Below are positions 43,250-51,265 of a DNA stretch of 64,000 nucleotides, piece after piece. Location: the NCBI GenBank assembly GCA_963834685.1, contig CAWICW010000037.1, positions 186,001-250,000 of the forward strand, given 5' to 3'. The number at the start of each line of letters is the position of its first letter. Positions within the stretch are counted from its first letter, which is position 1. The translations under genes and the position numbers were made by a program. This DNA is from Palsa-504 sp963834685. GTDB lineage: Bacteria > Actinomycetota > Actinomycetes > Streptosporangiales > Streptosporangiaceae. Under the pieces are notes generated by a model. That model was not told the DNA's origin, did no database searches, and was given only the letters and a program-made list of their open reading frames with translations.

Positions 43250-44470
43250 TCACCGGCCCGGGCCCAGGATCGTCACCGGGAGCCTGCGCGGCCCGCGCAC
43301 CTGCCCGGCGGACCAGGTGACCGCGGCCGGGTCCGACAGCTCGAAGTCCGGGTAGCGGGCCAGCCACTCCTCCAAGGCGACCCGCAGCTCCATCCGGGCC
43401 AGGTTGGATCCCAGGCAGCGATGCCGGCCCAGCCCGAACGCGGCGTGGCGGTTCCTGGCCCGGTCGAGCTGGACCAGGTCCGGGTGGTCGAAGGCGGCCG
43501 GATCCCGGTTGGCGGCCGGGAACGGCAGCAGCAGCCAGTCGCCCTCCTTGAACGGGTGGCCGTGGAAGTCGAAGTCCGCGGCGACCAGGCGCGCCATCGT
43601 GACCGGCGCGTACGCGCGCAGCAGTTCCTCCAGGGCGGTGTCCATCAGCTCCGGCTCAGTGGCCAGCCGGCGCCGGTCCTCGGGGTGCTGGGCCAGGTGC
43701 CAGAGGGAGGCGCCGATGGCTGACCACGTGGTGTCGATCCCGGCGATCATCAGCAGGAGCATGGTGCCGCGGACCTGCTCGACCGGCAGCGTGCGCCCGC
43801 CGACCTCGGCGCCGAGGAGGAAAGAGGTGAGGTCGTCCCTGGGGTGGGCGATGTGGTCCTCGATCTGGGCTTCCATGTAGGCGTCGACCTCGGTGAACCG
43901 CTCCTCCCGCTCCTCGACCGGCAGGTCGACCTCCTCGAGGACCAGGCGGATGAAGCCGCGGAACAAGTCGGCATCCTCCTGGGGGAAGCCGAGGTACCTG
44001 ACGATGACCCGTACCGGGATGTGCTGGGCGTACTCGACGGCCGCGTCGAAGCTGGCCCGGCCGCCGGTGGCCGCCAGCAGTTCACGGCACAGGTTGCGGG
44101 TGAACGGCTCGAGGGCCGCGGTCGGCTTGGGCGTGAAGGCGGGCAGCAGCACCCGCCGCACCAGGCCGTGATAAGGCGGATCGGAGCTGATCGGCGGGGA
44201 CAGCCCGATCGGCGCGGGCAGGTCGTCGGGGCCCGGCCGGCGCTCGCTGACCACGACCGAGCGGGAGGTGAAGTGCTCGTGATCGTAGGCCACCTCCGAT
44301 ACCAGGTCGTGGGTGACGGGCAGCCACGCCCCGCCGTACCGGTCGCTGTGCGCGACCGGGCACCGCTGCCGCAGGTCGTCCCAGATCGGGTAGGGGTCGG
44401 CGACCCACGCCGGGTCGGTGTGATCGAAGTCGGTGGCGAAGTCCTGGACCCGGGGGTGGCGGTCGCTCAC
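43250..44470 (-). CDS. Cytochrome P450
   Basis: 406 residues from GTG 44470, which overlaps the ferredoxin stop (GTGA). I-helix oxygen motif AGIDTTWS, ExxR motif in LEELLRAY, and the haem loop FGLGRHRCLGSNLARME with the Cys ligand. Soluble bacterial class I P450; its electrons should come from the adjacent 3Fe-4S ferredoxin. Substrate unknown; length and F/G regions are ordinary. Confidence 0.93.
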   Translation of the reverse strand: MSDRHPRVQDFATDFDHTDPAWVADPYPIWDDLRQRCPVAHSDRYGGAWLPVTHDLVSEVAYDHEHFTSRSVVVSERRPGPDDLPAPIGLSPPISSDPPYHGLVRRVLLPAFTPKPTAALEPFTRNLCRELLAATGGRASFDAAVEYAQHIPVRVIVRYLGFPQEDADLFRGFIRLVLEEVDLPVEEREERFTEVDAYMEAQIEDHIAHPRDDLTSFLLGAEVGGRTLPVEQVRGTMLLLMIAGIDTTWSAIGASLWHLAQHPEDRRRLATEPELMDTALEELLRAYAPVTMARLVAADFDFHGHPFKEGDWLLLPFPAANRDPAAFDHPDLVQLDRARNRHAAFGLGRHRCLGSNLARMELRVALEEWLARYPDFELSDPAAVTWSAGQVRGPRRLPVTILGPGR

Positions 44471-44685
44471 GATTCCACCTCCGTCAGGGAGATCGCGTGC
44501 TCGGGGCAGTTGGCCACCGCCAGGCGGGCCAGGCTGACCAGGCCAGCGGGCACCAGGCCCGCACCGACTTCCCTGGACATGCCCAGGTCGTCCAGTTCGA
44601 ACAGGTCGGGGGACACGCTGTAGCAGCGGTTGTGTCCCTGGCACTTGTCCGGATCGACGTGGACGCGGAAGGTCGCGTGGGTCAC
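44467..44685 (-). CDS. 3Fe-4S ferredoxin, P450 partner
   Basis: 72 residues, GTG 44685 (GGGAG four bases upstream). Cysteines at 15 and 21 (CQGHNRC) and 60 (NCPEHAI) give a three-cysteine cluster, with His replacing the second Cys of a 4Fe-4S motif. Such small acidic ferredoxins reduce P450s in actinobacteria. No ferredoxin reductase gene is nearby, so a general one must serve it. Confidence 0.93.
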   Translation of the reverse strand: MTHATFRVHVDPDKCQGHNRCYSVSPDLFELDDLGMSREVGAGLVPAGLVSLARLAVANCPEHAISLTEVES

Positions 44686-44789
44686 GGTACTCCCTGAATC
44701 AGCGGCTGCCTTTCCCTCAGGCTAACCCGGCGTCCGCCGCCGCCGGAGCGCTGGTGATCTTCGTCTTGGTCCGGTCTTTTCGACCCCGG

Positions 44790-44795
44790 CATACT
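44790..44795 (+). promoter_or_regulatory. -10 box of the OCD gene
   Basis: CATACT ends six bases before ATG 44802 and there is no Shine-Dalgarno sequence, which suggests a leaderless transcript. Confidence 0.4.
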
Positions 44796-44801
44796 TACGT
44801 C

Positions 44802-45806
44802 ATGAGCGGGCTGTGGCTTCGTTTCCTGTCCGGACCGGACATCGACGCCCTGGGCCTGTCGAACGCCGACATCCTCGCCGCGGTCGAACAGGCGGTGCGC
44901 GCGCACGGTGACGGGCGCGTGGTGGTGGAGCCGCGCGTGCACCTGGTGCCGGACAACGGCGGCGCCGGTCACTTCAACGTGCTCCGCGGCCACCTGTCGG
45001 TGCCCGGGGTGAGCGGCGTCAAGGTGGTGGGCGACTTCGTGGCCAACTACGCCGCCGGGCTGCCCAGCGAGCTCGGGCTGCTGACGCTGTACGACCCGCA
45101 GACGGGCGTGCCGCTGTCGATCATGGATGCCACCCTGATCACCGCCTGCCGGACCGGCGCCATGACCGCGGTGGGAGCCCGCTACCTGGCCCGGCCGGAC
45201 GCCCGGGTGCTCGGCCACGTCGGCGCCCGCGGCACGGCGTTCTGGAACGTGGTCCTGCTGGACGAGCTGTTTGACTTCGACGAGATCCGGATTACCAGCC
45301 GGCGGCCTGAGTCCCGGGAGGCCTTCGCGCGCCAGCTGGCCACGGTCACCGACACGCACGTCCGGGTGGCGTCTTCCGCCGAGGAGGTCTTCGAGGGCGC
45401 CGACATCCTGGTCGAGGCGTCCAGGCTGACCACGCCCGAGCCGCTGCTGCGCACGGCCTGGGTCAAGCCCGGCGCGTTGGTGGTGCCCTACGGCACGATC
45501 AGCGCCGTGGAGCTCGATCTGCTCGACGTGATGGACAAGGTGGTGGTGGACGACTGGCGGGAGGCGCAGTCGGGACGGTTCGGCGCGCTGCGCCGTCACG
45601 TGGACACCGGCCGACTGTCGGCCGCCTCGCTGCACGCCGAGCTGGGCCAGATCGTGACCGGCTCGCGCCCCGGCCGGGAACGCGACGACGAGCGGATCCT
45701 GTTCTGGCACCGCGGTCTGGCCATTCTCGACATCGCCGTGGGCCTGGCCATCTTGCGCCGGGCCGAGGAGCTGGACGCCGGAACCATGCTCCGCTACCGC
45801 TCTTGA
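44802..45806 (+). CDS. Ornithine cyclodeaminase / mu-crystallin family protein
   Basis: 334 residues. N-terminal dimer domain then a Rossmann domain (ARVLGHVGARGTAFWNVVLL, with GHVGARG as the nucleotide loop) and SSAEEVFEGADILVEAS. The family deaminates or reduces amino acids using NAD(P), so the substrate may be an amino acid or imino acid. The segment before the Rossmann domain (ITACRTGAMTAVGARYL) is the typical TGA-type motif. Its TGA stop overlaps the start of the next gene (TTGA), so the two are translationally coupled. Confidence 0.88.
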   Translation: MSGLWLRFLSGPDIDALGLSNADILAAVEQAVRAHGDGRVVVEPRVHLVPDNGGAGHFNVLRGHLSVPGVSGVKVVGDFVANYAAGLPSELGLLTLYDPQTGVPLSIMDATLITACRTGAMTAVGARYLARPDARVLGHVGARGTAFWNVVLLDELFDFDEIRITSRRPESREAFARQLATVTDTHVRVASSAEEVFEGADILVEASRLTTPEPLLRTAWVKPGALVVPYGTISAVELDLLDVMDKVVVDDWREAQSGRFGALRRHVDTGRLSAASLHAELGQIVTGSRPGRERDDERILFWHRGLAILDIAVGLAILRRAEELDAGTMLRYRS

Positions 45807-47272
45807 GGCCCGCCGGTGAGATCACCGAGGCTTCCATTGCGGACCTCGGGCTGATCCGTTCGGTGGCCGCCGGGTACCGCGTCCGAATCGCGCCGGACTT
45901 GCTCGCGGCGGTGCGGCGACAGCGCGCCCAGGCCACGGCCGCGCTCGCTGACGGGCGACTGGTGTACGGCGTGAACACCGGCATGGGGGCACTGTCCAAG
46001 GTGCGCCTGACCGAGCAGCAGCAGCGTTCCCACCAGCGCAACCTGCTGCTGGCCCGGGCGACAGGCGGCCCGCCGTGGGTAGAGGTGCCCGAGGCCCGCG
46101 CGGTCCTCGCCGTCCGGCTGCTGACCTTCCTGTCCGGCGACGCCGCCGTGTCGGCCGAGCTGTGCCAGCGGCTCGCCGACCTCCTCAACCGCGGTGTGAT
46201 ACCCGCCGTGCCCCGGGCCGGCGCCGGGGCGGCGGGCGAGATCATGCAGCTGGCCCACGCGTTCGGACCCGTGGCCGGGATCGGCCGGGTCCTCGGGCCG
46301 GAGGGCACCACGGTCCCCGCGGGTCAGGCGCTGCGCGAGGCCGGGCTCGGCGAGTTCATGCTGGGCCCGAAGGAGGGCATCGCGCTGATCCAGGGGGTGC
46401 CCGGAGCGACCGGCCTGTCCGCGCTCCGGCTCGGCGAGGCGGCCGCGCTCACCTCGCTCATGGAGAGATCGGCGGCGCTGTCCATCGTGGCGGTCAGGGC
46501 GTCGCGCGATCCCTACCGCGCGGCCTGCGCCCGCGGTGACGATCTGCTCGCTGCGGTCCTCGGTCGGCTCCGCGCGGCTATCGGCGACGACCCGTCGCCA
46601 CGGTCGCTGCAGGCCCCGGTGTCGTTCCGGGTGGCCGGCCCGGTCCTCACCCAGGTCGTCCGGGCGGCCGGCCTGCTGGAGGCGGCGGTCCACCGCACCC
46701 TGACCGGGGTCACCGACTCCCCCGCTTTCCTCGACGGGCAGTTCACCGGGACCGCCGGGTTCCACGGCATCGACCTGGCCGCGCACTGCGACCAGCTCAC
46801 CGCGGCGTTCTGCCACGCGGCCGAGGTGGCGGCGGCCCGGGTCCACCGGCTGCTGGATCCGGCGGTCACCGGGCTGCCCGCGCAGCTGGCCCGCGAGCCC
46901 GGCCCGCAGGCCGGCCTGACTCCGGTCCACAAGCGGGCCGCCGGGGAGGTCCACGCCATGCGGCTCCTGGCCACGGCGACCCCGGTCGGCCTGATCGAGA
47001 CCTCCGGCGGCCAGGAGGACGTGCAGTCGTTCGCCTGGGAAGCCGCCGAGAAGCTGGCCGCCGCGCTGCGGCACGCCCGCGCGGTCACGGCCTGCGAGCT
47101 GCTGGCCGGCTACCAGGCGGCCGCGCTGTCCGGGTTTTCCGGACGTCCGCCGACGGACCGAGCCCGGGCGCTGCTGGACTGGCTGGCGGGCATCATCGCC
47201 CCGATCGATGACGACCGGCCGTTCGGCGAGGACCTCCAGCACCTCATCGAGGCGCCCTGGCCTCCGGCCTGA
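45803..47272 (+). CDS. Histidine/aromatic ammonia-lyase homologue without the MIO triad
   Basis: 489 residues from TTG 45803. Overall match to HAL/PAL is clear: YGVNTGMG (55-62), KEGIALIQG (190-198), TAGFHGIDLA and GGQEDVQSF. Yet key positions are altered. The Ala-Ser-Gly that cyclises to the MIO cofactor reads Ala-Ala-Gly (143-145 in GAGAAGEIMQLAH). The catalytic Tyr of QDxYSxR is Val (QAPVSFR, 270-276), and the Asn of LINGT is Gln. Ordinary ammonia elimination should be impossible. Length, open frame and coupling to the OCD gene argue against a pseudogene. It may bind or isomerise an amino acid for its partner (inference). Confidence 0.85.
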   Translation: MRPAGEITEASIADLGLIRSVAAGYRVRIAPDLLAAVRRQRAQATAALADGRLVYGVNTGMGALSKVRLTEQQQRSHQRNLLLARATGGPPWVEVPEARAVLAVRLLTFLSGDAAVSAELCQRLADLLNRGVIPAVPRAGAGAAGEIMQLAHAFGPVAGIGRVLGPEGTTVPAGQALREAGLGEFMLGPKEGIALIQGVPGATGLSALRLGEAAALTSLMERSAALSIVAVRASRDPYRAACARGDDLLAAVLGRLRAAIGDDPSPRSLQAPVSFRVAGPVLTQVVRAAGLLEAAVHRTLTGVTDSPAFLDGQFTGTAGFHGIDLAAHCDQLTAAFCHAAEVAAARVHRLLDPAVTGLPAQLAREPGPQAGLTPVHKRAAGEVHAMRLLATATPVGLIETSGGQEDVQSFAWEAAEKLAAALRHARAVTACELLAGYQAAALSGFSGRPPTDRARALLDWLAGIIAPIDDDRPFGEDLQHLIEAPWPPA

Positions 47273-47306
47273 CATGCTTTCCCTAGCGACCAGGAGGTGG
47301 TGACGC

Positions 47307-47561
47307 ATGACGGGCGAGACGATCCGCGACCTGCTCGATCCTCTCATCGGTAAGCGTGGCTCGATTTTCATGGTGGTCAGCAGGACCGGCCCGATCGGAT
47401 TTGCCACGGCTGACAATAAGAAGCTGACCGGCGTGGAGATCCGCCCGGATGGCCTGGTCCGCCTGGAGCGCGAGAGTGGATGGGCCGTGATCGATCCGAG
47501 CGACGTGATGGCCGTGGTGTGGAACGACGACACGGAGAGCTCGCCGGGCCAGTTCCTCTAA
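47307..47561 (+). CDS. Small conserved hypothetical protein
   Basis: 84 residues. ATG 47307 follows GGAGG at nine bases. One compact beta-rich domain with no Cys, no signal peptide and no membrane segment: RGSIFMVVSRTGPIGFA, GVEIRPDGLVRLE, GWAVIDPSDVMAVVW. Not recognised. Lies 34 bases after the lyase homologue and may be in the same transcript. Confidence 0.7.
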   Translation: MTGETIRDLLDPLIGKRGSIFMVVSRTGPIGFATADNKKLTGVEIRPDGLVRLERESGWAVIDPSDVMAVVWNDDTESSPGQFL

Positions 47562-47575
47562 GGCCATGAACAGAT

Positions 47576-47627
47576 GCGGAATCTAAGTTCCGGATCTGTT
47601 CCGCTCCTGGCGGAATTATGGTTCCGC
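47576..47627. repeat. Two inverted repeats GCGGAA...TTCCGC
   Basis: GCGGAATCTAAGTTCCG followed by GATCTGTTCCGC (47576-47604) and GCGGAATTATGGTTCCGC (47610-47627) share 6-bp arms. The second is a perfect stem with a 6-base loop followed by TTT and could terminate the preceding transcript; alternatively the arms are operator half-sites. Confidence 0.5.
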
Positions 47628-47775
47628 TTTGAGGAGGTCCGGTGCAGGCAGGAGGGGTCGGCTCTCTGCTCGTGGCAGCCAACGCATTCATTCGATACTA
47701 AATTCGAATTATCTCTCGACCGTCGTCAATTCGTTAAGTAGTGATACTCTGGAAGCAAGTACAACTTGAGATGAG

Positions 47776-48027
47776 ATGAGCGCGATGCCCTTCAGGCCGA
47801 TGCCGTCACGAAGAGCGTCCAGCGCGACACAATCCGAAATCGCCATCAGCCGCGTGCTCGCGGATATGGGAAGCGCCGACCAGCTCGCTCACGCCGACCC
47901 CGCAATCCGCGTCGCCTGCCCCGTCTGCGAAGCACTCAGCCATCAGCGATGCCTGGAGCGCAACCCCAAGCAATACGTCACCCCGCACGCCGAGCGAGCC
48001 GCGCTCGTAACCGGTGCCGCCGCCTGA
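47776..48027 (+). CDS. Small zinc-finger-like protein
   Basis: 83 residues, ATG 47776. The second half is CPVCEALSHQRCLERN, then TPHAERAAL, a CxxC...C...H arrangement like the short zinc fingers found in actinobacterial phage and plasmid proteins (CPxCGAxxGxPC...PHxxR). The N-terminus is basic and Ser-rich. The upstream 220 bases are AT-richer than their surroundings and include AATTCGAATT and GATACT, a plausible -10. It may come from a mobile element (inference). Confidence 0.6.
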   Translation: MSAMPFRPMPSRRASSATQSEIAISRVLADMGSADQLAHADPAIRVACPVCEALSHQRCLERNPKQYVTPHAERAALVTGAAA

Positions 48028-48124
48028 AGGAGAGCTGGGTACCGCGGCTGACCGAACCGCCGCCCCGCTCGCACCGTTCATGCCGACAAGTGGCGCTCAA
48101 CCGTGCCCGTGGAACCTATGTCGG

Positions 48125-48742
48125 TCATGACGGAATGAACGGGCAACCTACACCGGGTTCCTCGACGCGGACCACGGCTTCGGGGGGTGCCTCCCGCCTG
48201 ATCTGTCCGGCGAGCTTCCGGACATCGTCCTCGTTGTCGGCGCCGATGATCAGGAACTTCCAGCGCCGCACCACCGGCAGGCCCTCACCTTCCAGCTTGC
48301 GCGCCAGCGCGACCGCCTCGCGGTGCGTCGGGAACTCAACCCGGGCCTGCCATCGGCCGATCCCGGCGGCCAGGGACTCGGCGGTTTCGGAGTCCTCGAG
48401 CCGCTGGTGCTCGGCCTGCCGCTCGGCTTCGGTCTGCGGCATCGCGACGTCCGGGCTCTCCCACTGCTCCTCGATGGGATGCCATCGATGCAGCGCGAAC
48501 TCCGCCTGGATGTCATGCTGGGCCAGCACGTCGCGGGCGACCCGCTCAGCCTCCGCGGCGGCGATCTCGGTGCCTGCGTAGAGGAAGATCTGCGAGTCAC
48601 CCGCGCCGACGACGACGGTGCGGCCGAGCTGGCGGCGGACGTCTTCTTCCACCTCATGCCCGGACAACGCCCGCTGCGCCAGTTCGACTTGCGCCTGGCC
48701 AGCCAGGGAGATGGTTACCCGCCAGTCATCGCCGTCTGTCAC
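48125..48742 (-). CDS. Conserved hypothetical protein with two alpha/beta halves
   Basis: 205 residues, GTG 48742. Two ferredoxin-like halves of similar layout are linked by an acidic helical region (QTEAERQAEHQRLEDSE). The first includes WRVTISLAGQAQVELAQRAL and the second RVEFPTHREAVALARKLEGEG. The strand-helix-strand pattern suggests an internal duplication. No catalytic motif. No Shine-Dalgarno sequence; TAGAGT six bases upstream fits a leaderless start. Confidence 0.72.
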   Translation of the reverse strand: MTDGDDWRVTISLAGQAQVELAQRALSGHEVEEDVRRQLGRTVVVGAGDSQIFLYAGTEIAAAEAERVARDVLAQHDIQAEFALHRWHPIEEQWESPDVAMPQTEAERQAEHQRLEDSETAESLAAGIGRWQARVEFPTHREAVALARKLEGEGLPVVRRWKFLIIGADNEDDVRKLAGQIRREAPPEAVVRVEEPGVGCPFIPS

Positions 48743-49252
48743 GGCACGACTCTAACGCACCCAAGCCAGGGGCCCGATGGACGGGCGCCGCATGGTGCCC
48801 CGGGTACGGAACAGCGGCTACTGCGCCGGGCTCCGGCGGAGCAGAGACGGAACTGGCCGAGGCGATGGCTGGCCGCCGATGATGCCCGGGAACGGGACAT
48901 GGTTCCGTATCCGATACCCAGTCAACCCGAACGTATTCAGGCGAACTTCAGGAAACTTACAGTATCTTGGCCGGTTACCCTCGGCTTCCCTCAAGGTCGA
49001 TGGCCGATCGTCAAGGCGTAACAAAAGGGATCAGCCGCCAGGCCAAGGGCCAGAACCGGTCACATGCCGCAGGGCGTAGCCAGGGAGCCTGGCATGAGGC
49101 GCCTGCGGCATCGCGACAGCGACGGCCGGCGGCGCGAGGATCACCACGCCCAGGCAGGCCCGGCATGCCAGCGAAGCGGACCGTGATCACGCTCATGGTG
49201 CCCGCCGGGCTGGCCGTCATCGCGTCCATGATCCATTAAGGAGCCTGACCTC
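48743..49252. other. Sparse intergenic region
   Basis: 510 bases with no convincing gene. TAGAGT at 48754-48749 (minus strand) is the likely -10 for the 48742 gene. The rest has short Arg-rich frames only and no RNA-like structure that I can support. Confidence 0.4.
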
Positions 49253-49672
49253 ATGGCGACAGGAATGGTGGTAGTTCCGCTATGCGCGGCATGCGGGTCG
49301 CCATCCAGCTGGGTCGAACTCGTGGCACCCGGTGAGCTGCCCGCGAAATGGCAGCAGTGGGACAGCGCACGACAGGGCTCCTTCTTGCTCCATCGCGACC
49401 CGCAGTGCTGGCACCTCATCGTGCAGGGCATCGCCGCGTGCAACGGGGACGGCGATCCCATAGACGCCAGCAAGGCGGAGCAGATCGCAGAGGCATTCCG
49501 GCCGCCCCTATCCTTCGCCCAGATCCACACCGCGGGATTCTACGACGATGCGGGCTTCTGCCCGGACTGCAACGCCCCCTACTGCCACAGGCACTGGCAC
49601 GTGTCCGAGTCCGGTTACGGCCATTGTCCCCACGACCATGGCAAGAGCCTCGACCCGCACCGGCCACCATGA
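49253..49672 (+). CDS. Putative zinc-binding hypothetical protein
   Basis: 139 residues; ATG 49253 has AAGGAG nine bases upstream. CAAC at 11-14 and, near the C-terminus, CPDCNAPYCHRHWH plus HCPHDHG provide many Cys/His ligands, so two zinc sites are likely. The middle is amphipathic helix. No signal peptide. Not recognised. Sits in a gene-poor stretch with the pentapeptide protein convergent to it. Confidence 0.65.
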   Translation: MATGMVVVPLCAACGSPSSWVELVAPGELPAKWQQWDSARQGSFLLHRDPQCWHLIVQGIAACNGDGDPIDASKAEQIAEAFRPPLSFAQIHTAGFYDDAGFCPDCNAPYCHRHWHVSESGYGHCPHDHGKSLDPHRPP

Positions 49673-49725
49673 ACTATCGCACCGTAGCGCGGAGCAGACT
49701 GACGACCCCTCTGCATGCTCGCTTA

Positions 49726-50628
49726 CTAGGACCGCCCGTAACCGTTGGTTAGGCACGGTCCCGGATTCCAGCTTCCTTTCGCGATGCTAACCGCGCCGAT
49801 CAGCTGCGAAGTTCGCAGATTACCGGGGAGCAGGGCGCCCGCCAAATTGGCGCCTCGAAGGTCAGCTCCCACCAGGTCTGCGTGACTCAAGTCGGCGTTT
49901 CTAAGGTCCGCACATTGCAGCTGGGCTCCTCCGAGAAATGCCGTGCCCCATAGCGAGCCCTGCAAGTTAGAGCCTCGTAGGTCAATTCCCGGGAGCCAGG
50001 CGCCGGAAAGCCCCTCGAAGCTGACCCCAGGCCAGGACTGGTCGCACAACTCGGCGTACGAAAGATCGACTGCCGGGGGTGAGCTACCGGGTTCCAACGT
50101 CATGAATCGTGCCTTGGCGTCCAGGAGTTGCTTTAGTTCGTCGGCTGCGTACTGGACATCAACCTGCCTGGGAAGCGCGCACGGGGTCCTCGTGCCAGGC
50201 TGCGCGCGGGGAATAAAGTCCGAGAGAATGATAAGGGCGCTCGTATACAAGCCGCGGGCGTCCTGACGGTCCCACGAATTCAAGGAAGTACTCGCAGCCG
50301 CCGTTAGTCGTTCGTCGACGTGCCGCCACAGAAGCTCCACCCCGGCTACGCGTTCAGCCGGTGTCTGCCCACCGATTGCCATGACCGCCGTGGTCAGCCT
50401 GCTCTCGTCGGTTTGCCGCTCGATACCTTGTTCGGCGACGGTGAGCGAGTTCCTCGACTGGATCACCGCGAAGGCTGCCGTGAAGATCGCCACCACGGTA
50501 GCCACCACCGCCACCCCGGTTGTAATGACTTGCGCCGTTGACGTCCGCTTCTGTGAGGTGACTTCATTGCGGCGATAGTCCTCCTCGCGTGGCTTCCAGT
50601 TCTCCGGGCCCGAACCGATAGCGCTCAT
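49726..50628 (-). CDS. Membrane-anchored pentapeptide-repeat protein
   Basis: 300 residues. A basic N-terminal region (about 1-32) precedes one hydrophobic segment (VITTGVAVVATVVAIFTAAF, about 33-55), then a helical middle and a C-terminal pentapeptide-repeat stretch at about 188-275 (ADLRNADLSHADLVGADLRG). The repeats form a right-handed beta helix, seen in gyrase-protecting and signalling proteins. With the anchor it probably displays the beta helix at the cytoplasmic or outer face. Function unknown. Confidence 0.82.
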   Translation of the reverse strand: MSAIGSGPENWKPREEDYRRNEVTSQKRTSTAQVITTGVAVVATVVAIFTAAFAVIQSRNSLTVAEQGIERQTDESRLTTAVMAIGGQTPAERVAGVELLWRHVDERLTAAASTSLNSWDRQDARGLYTSALIILSDFIPRAQPGTRTPCALPRQVDVQYAADELKQLLDAKARFMTLEPGSSPPAVDLSYAELCDQSWPGVSFEGLSGAWLPGIDLRGSNLQGSLWGTAFLGGAQLQCADLRNADLSHADLVGADLRGANLAGALLPGNLRTSQLIGAVSIAKGSWNPGPCLTNGYGRS

Positions 50629-51265
50629 GATCTATGTCCTTTCTGGAGTCTTATTCCAGTGAGCACCGCTCACCCGAATCCGTCAATAGGGTAATAGCCT
50701 GCGGCTGCCAGGGATCGGAAGCGAAAGCGCCTCACGCTGAAGCCCTCCGTCTACACCGCGGGGACACAAAGGCCCGCGCAAGGGGGCCATAGCCATCGCA
50801 CATCACTACCTGGGCTGAACTCCCCTACCGCATTTTCTGCCTCGCATGAGACGCGAGGCCGAGCGGCCCGGGTGGTCGGCACGGTGGCGGCGGCGAGAAC
50901 CAATGGCTCGCGTACGCCCCGGTCATTGGCACGCAAAAGTACCGCCAGGAATCACGCCGTACGTGGCTTTTGTCGCTTTCAAGCCTTTATGCGGAATTCT
51001 GAGGGATGACCAGCTTCCAAGACGCGTCGAGCTGATAAGCCGTTCTGTCCTAACGTCAGGTCCGCTACTGCCGTACAGGCAAGGACGTAGTCGTCGGAGC
51101 GGTATGTGGATGCTCAGGTGAAGGGAAATCTGGGTCAGATGAACCCGGGGGACCTGGAGAGAGCCCGATCAGCGATCAGCGGCTACGTGATCCGCGCTGC
51201 GAGCATGACCCCGCCGGTCGTTTTTCGTGTCGTCCTAGGACGAGGACAGTTTCCGCAGCTCAGAG
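50629..51265. other. Gene-poor region
   Basis: 637 bases. Only short frames with no ribosome site and no recognisable protein. A hairpin TGGAGTC...TTCCA lies just before 50660. It may hold the promoter for the pentapeptide gene, but I cannot fix a -10 box. Confidence 0.4.

Noticed and set aside
45794..47533. Minus-strand frame of 579 codons
   Set aside because: Complement of the ammonia-lyase homologue; low-complexity and Arg/Gly/Gln-rich.
47806..48081. Minus-strand frame antisense to the zinc-finger protein
   Set aside because: The Cys motif and codon pattern favour the plus strand.
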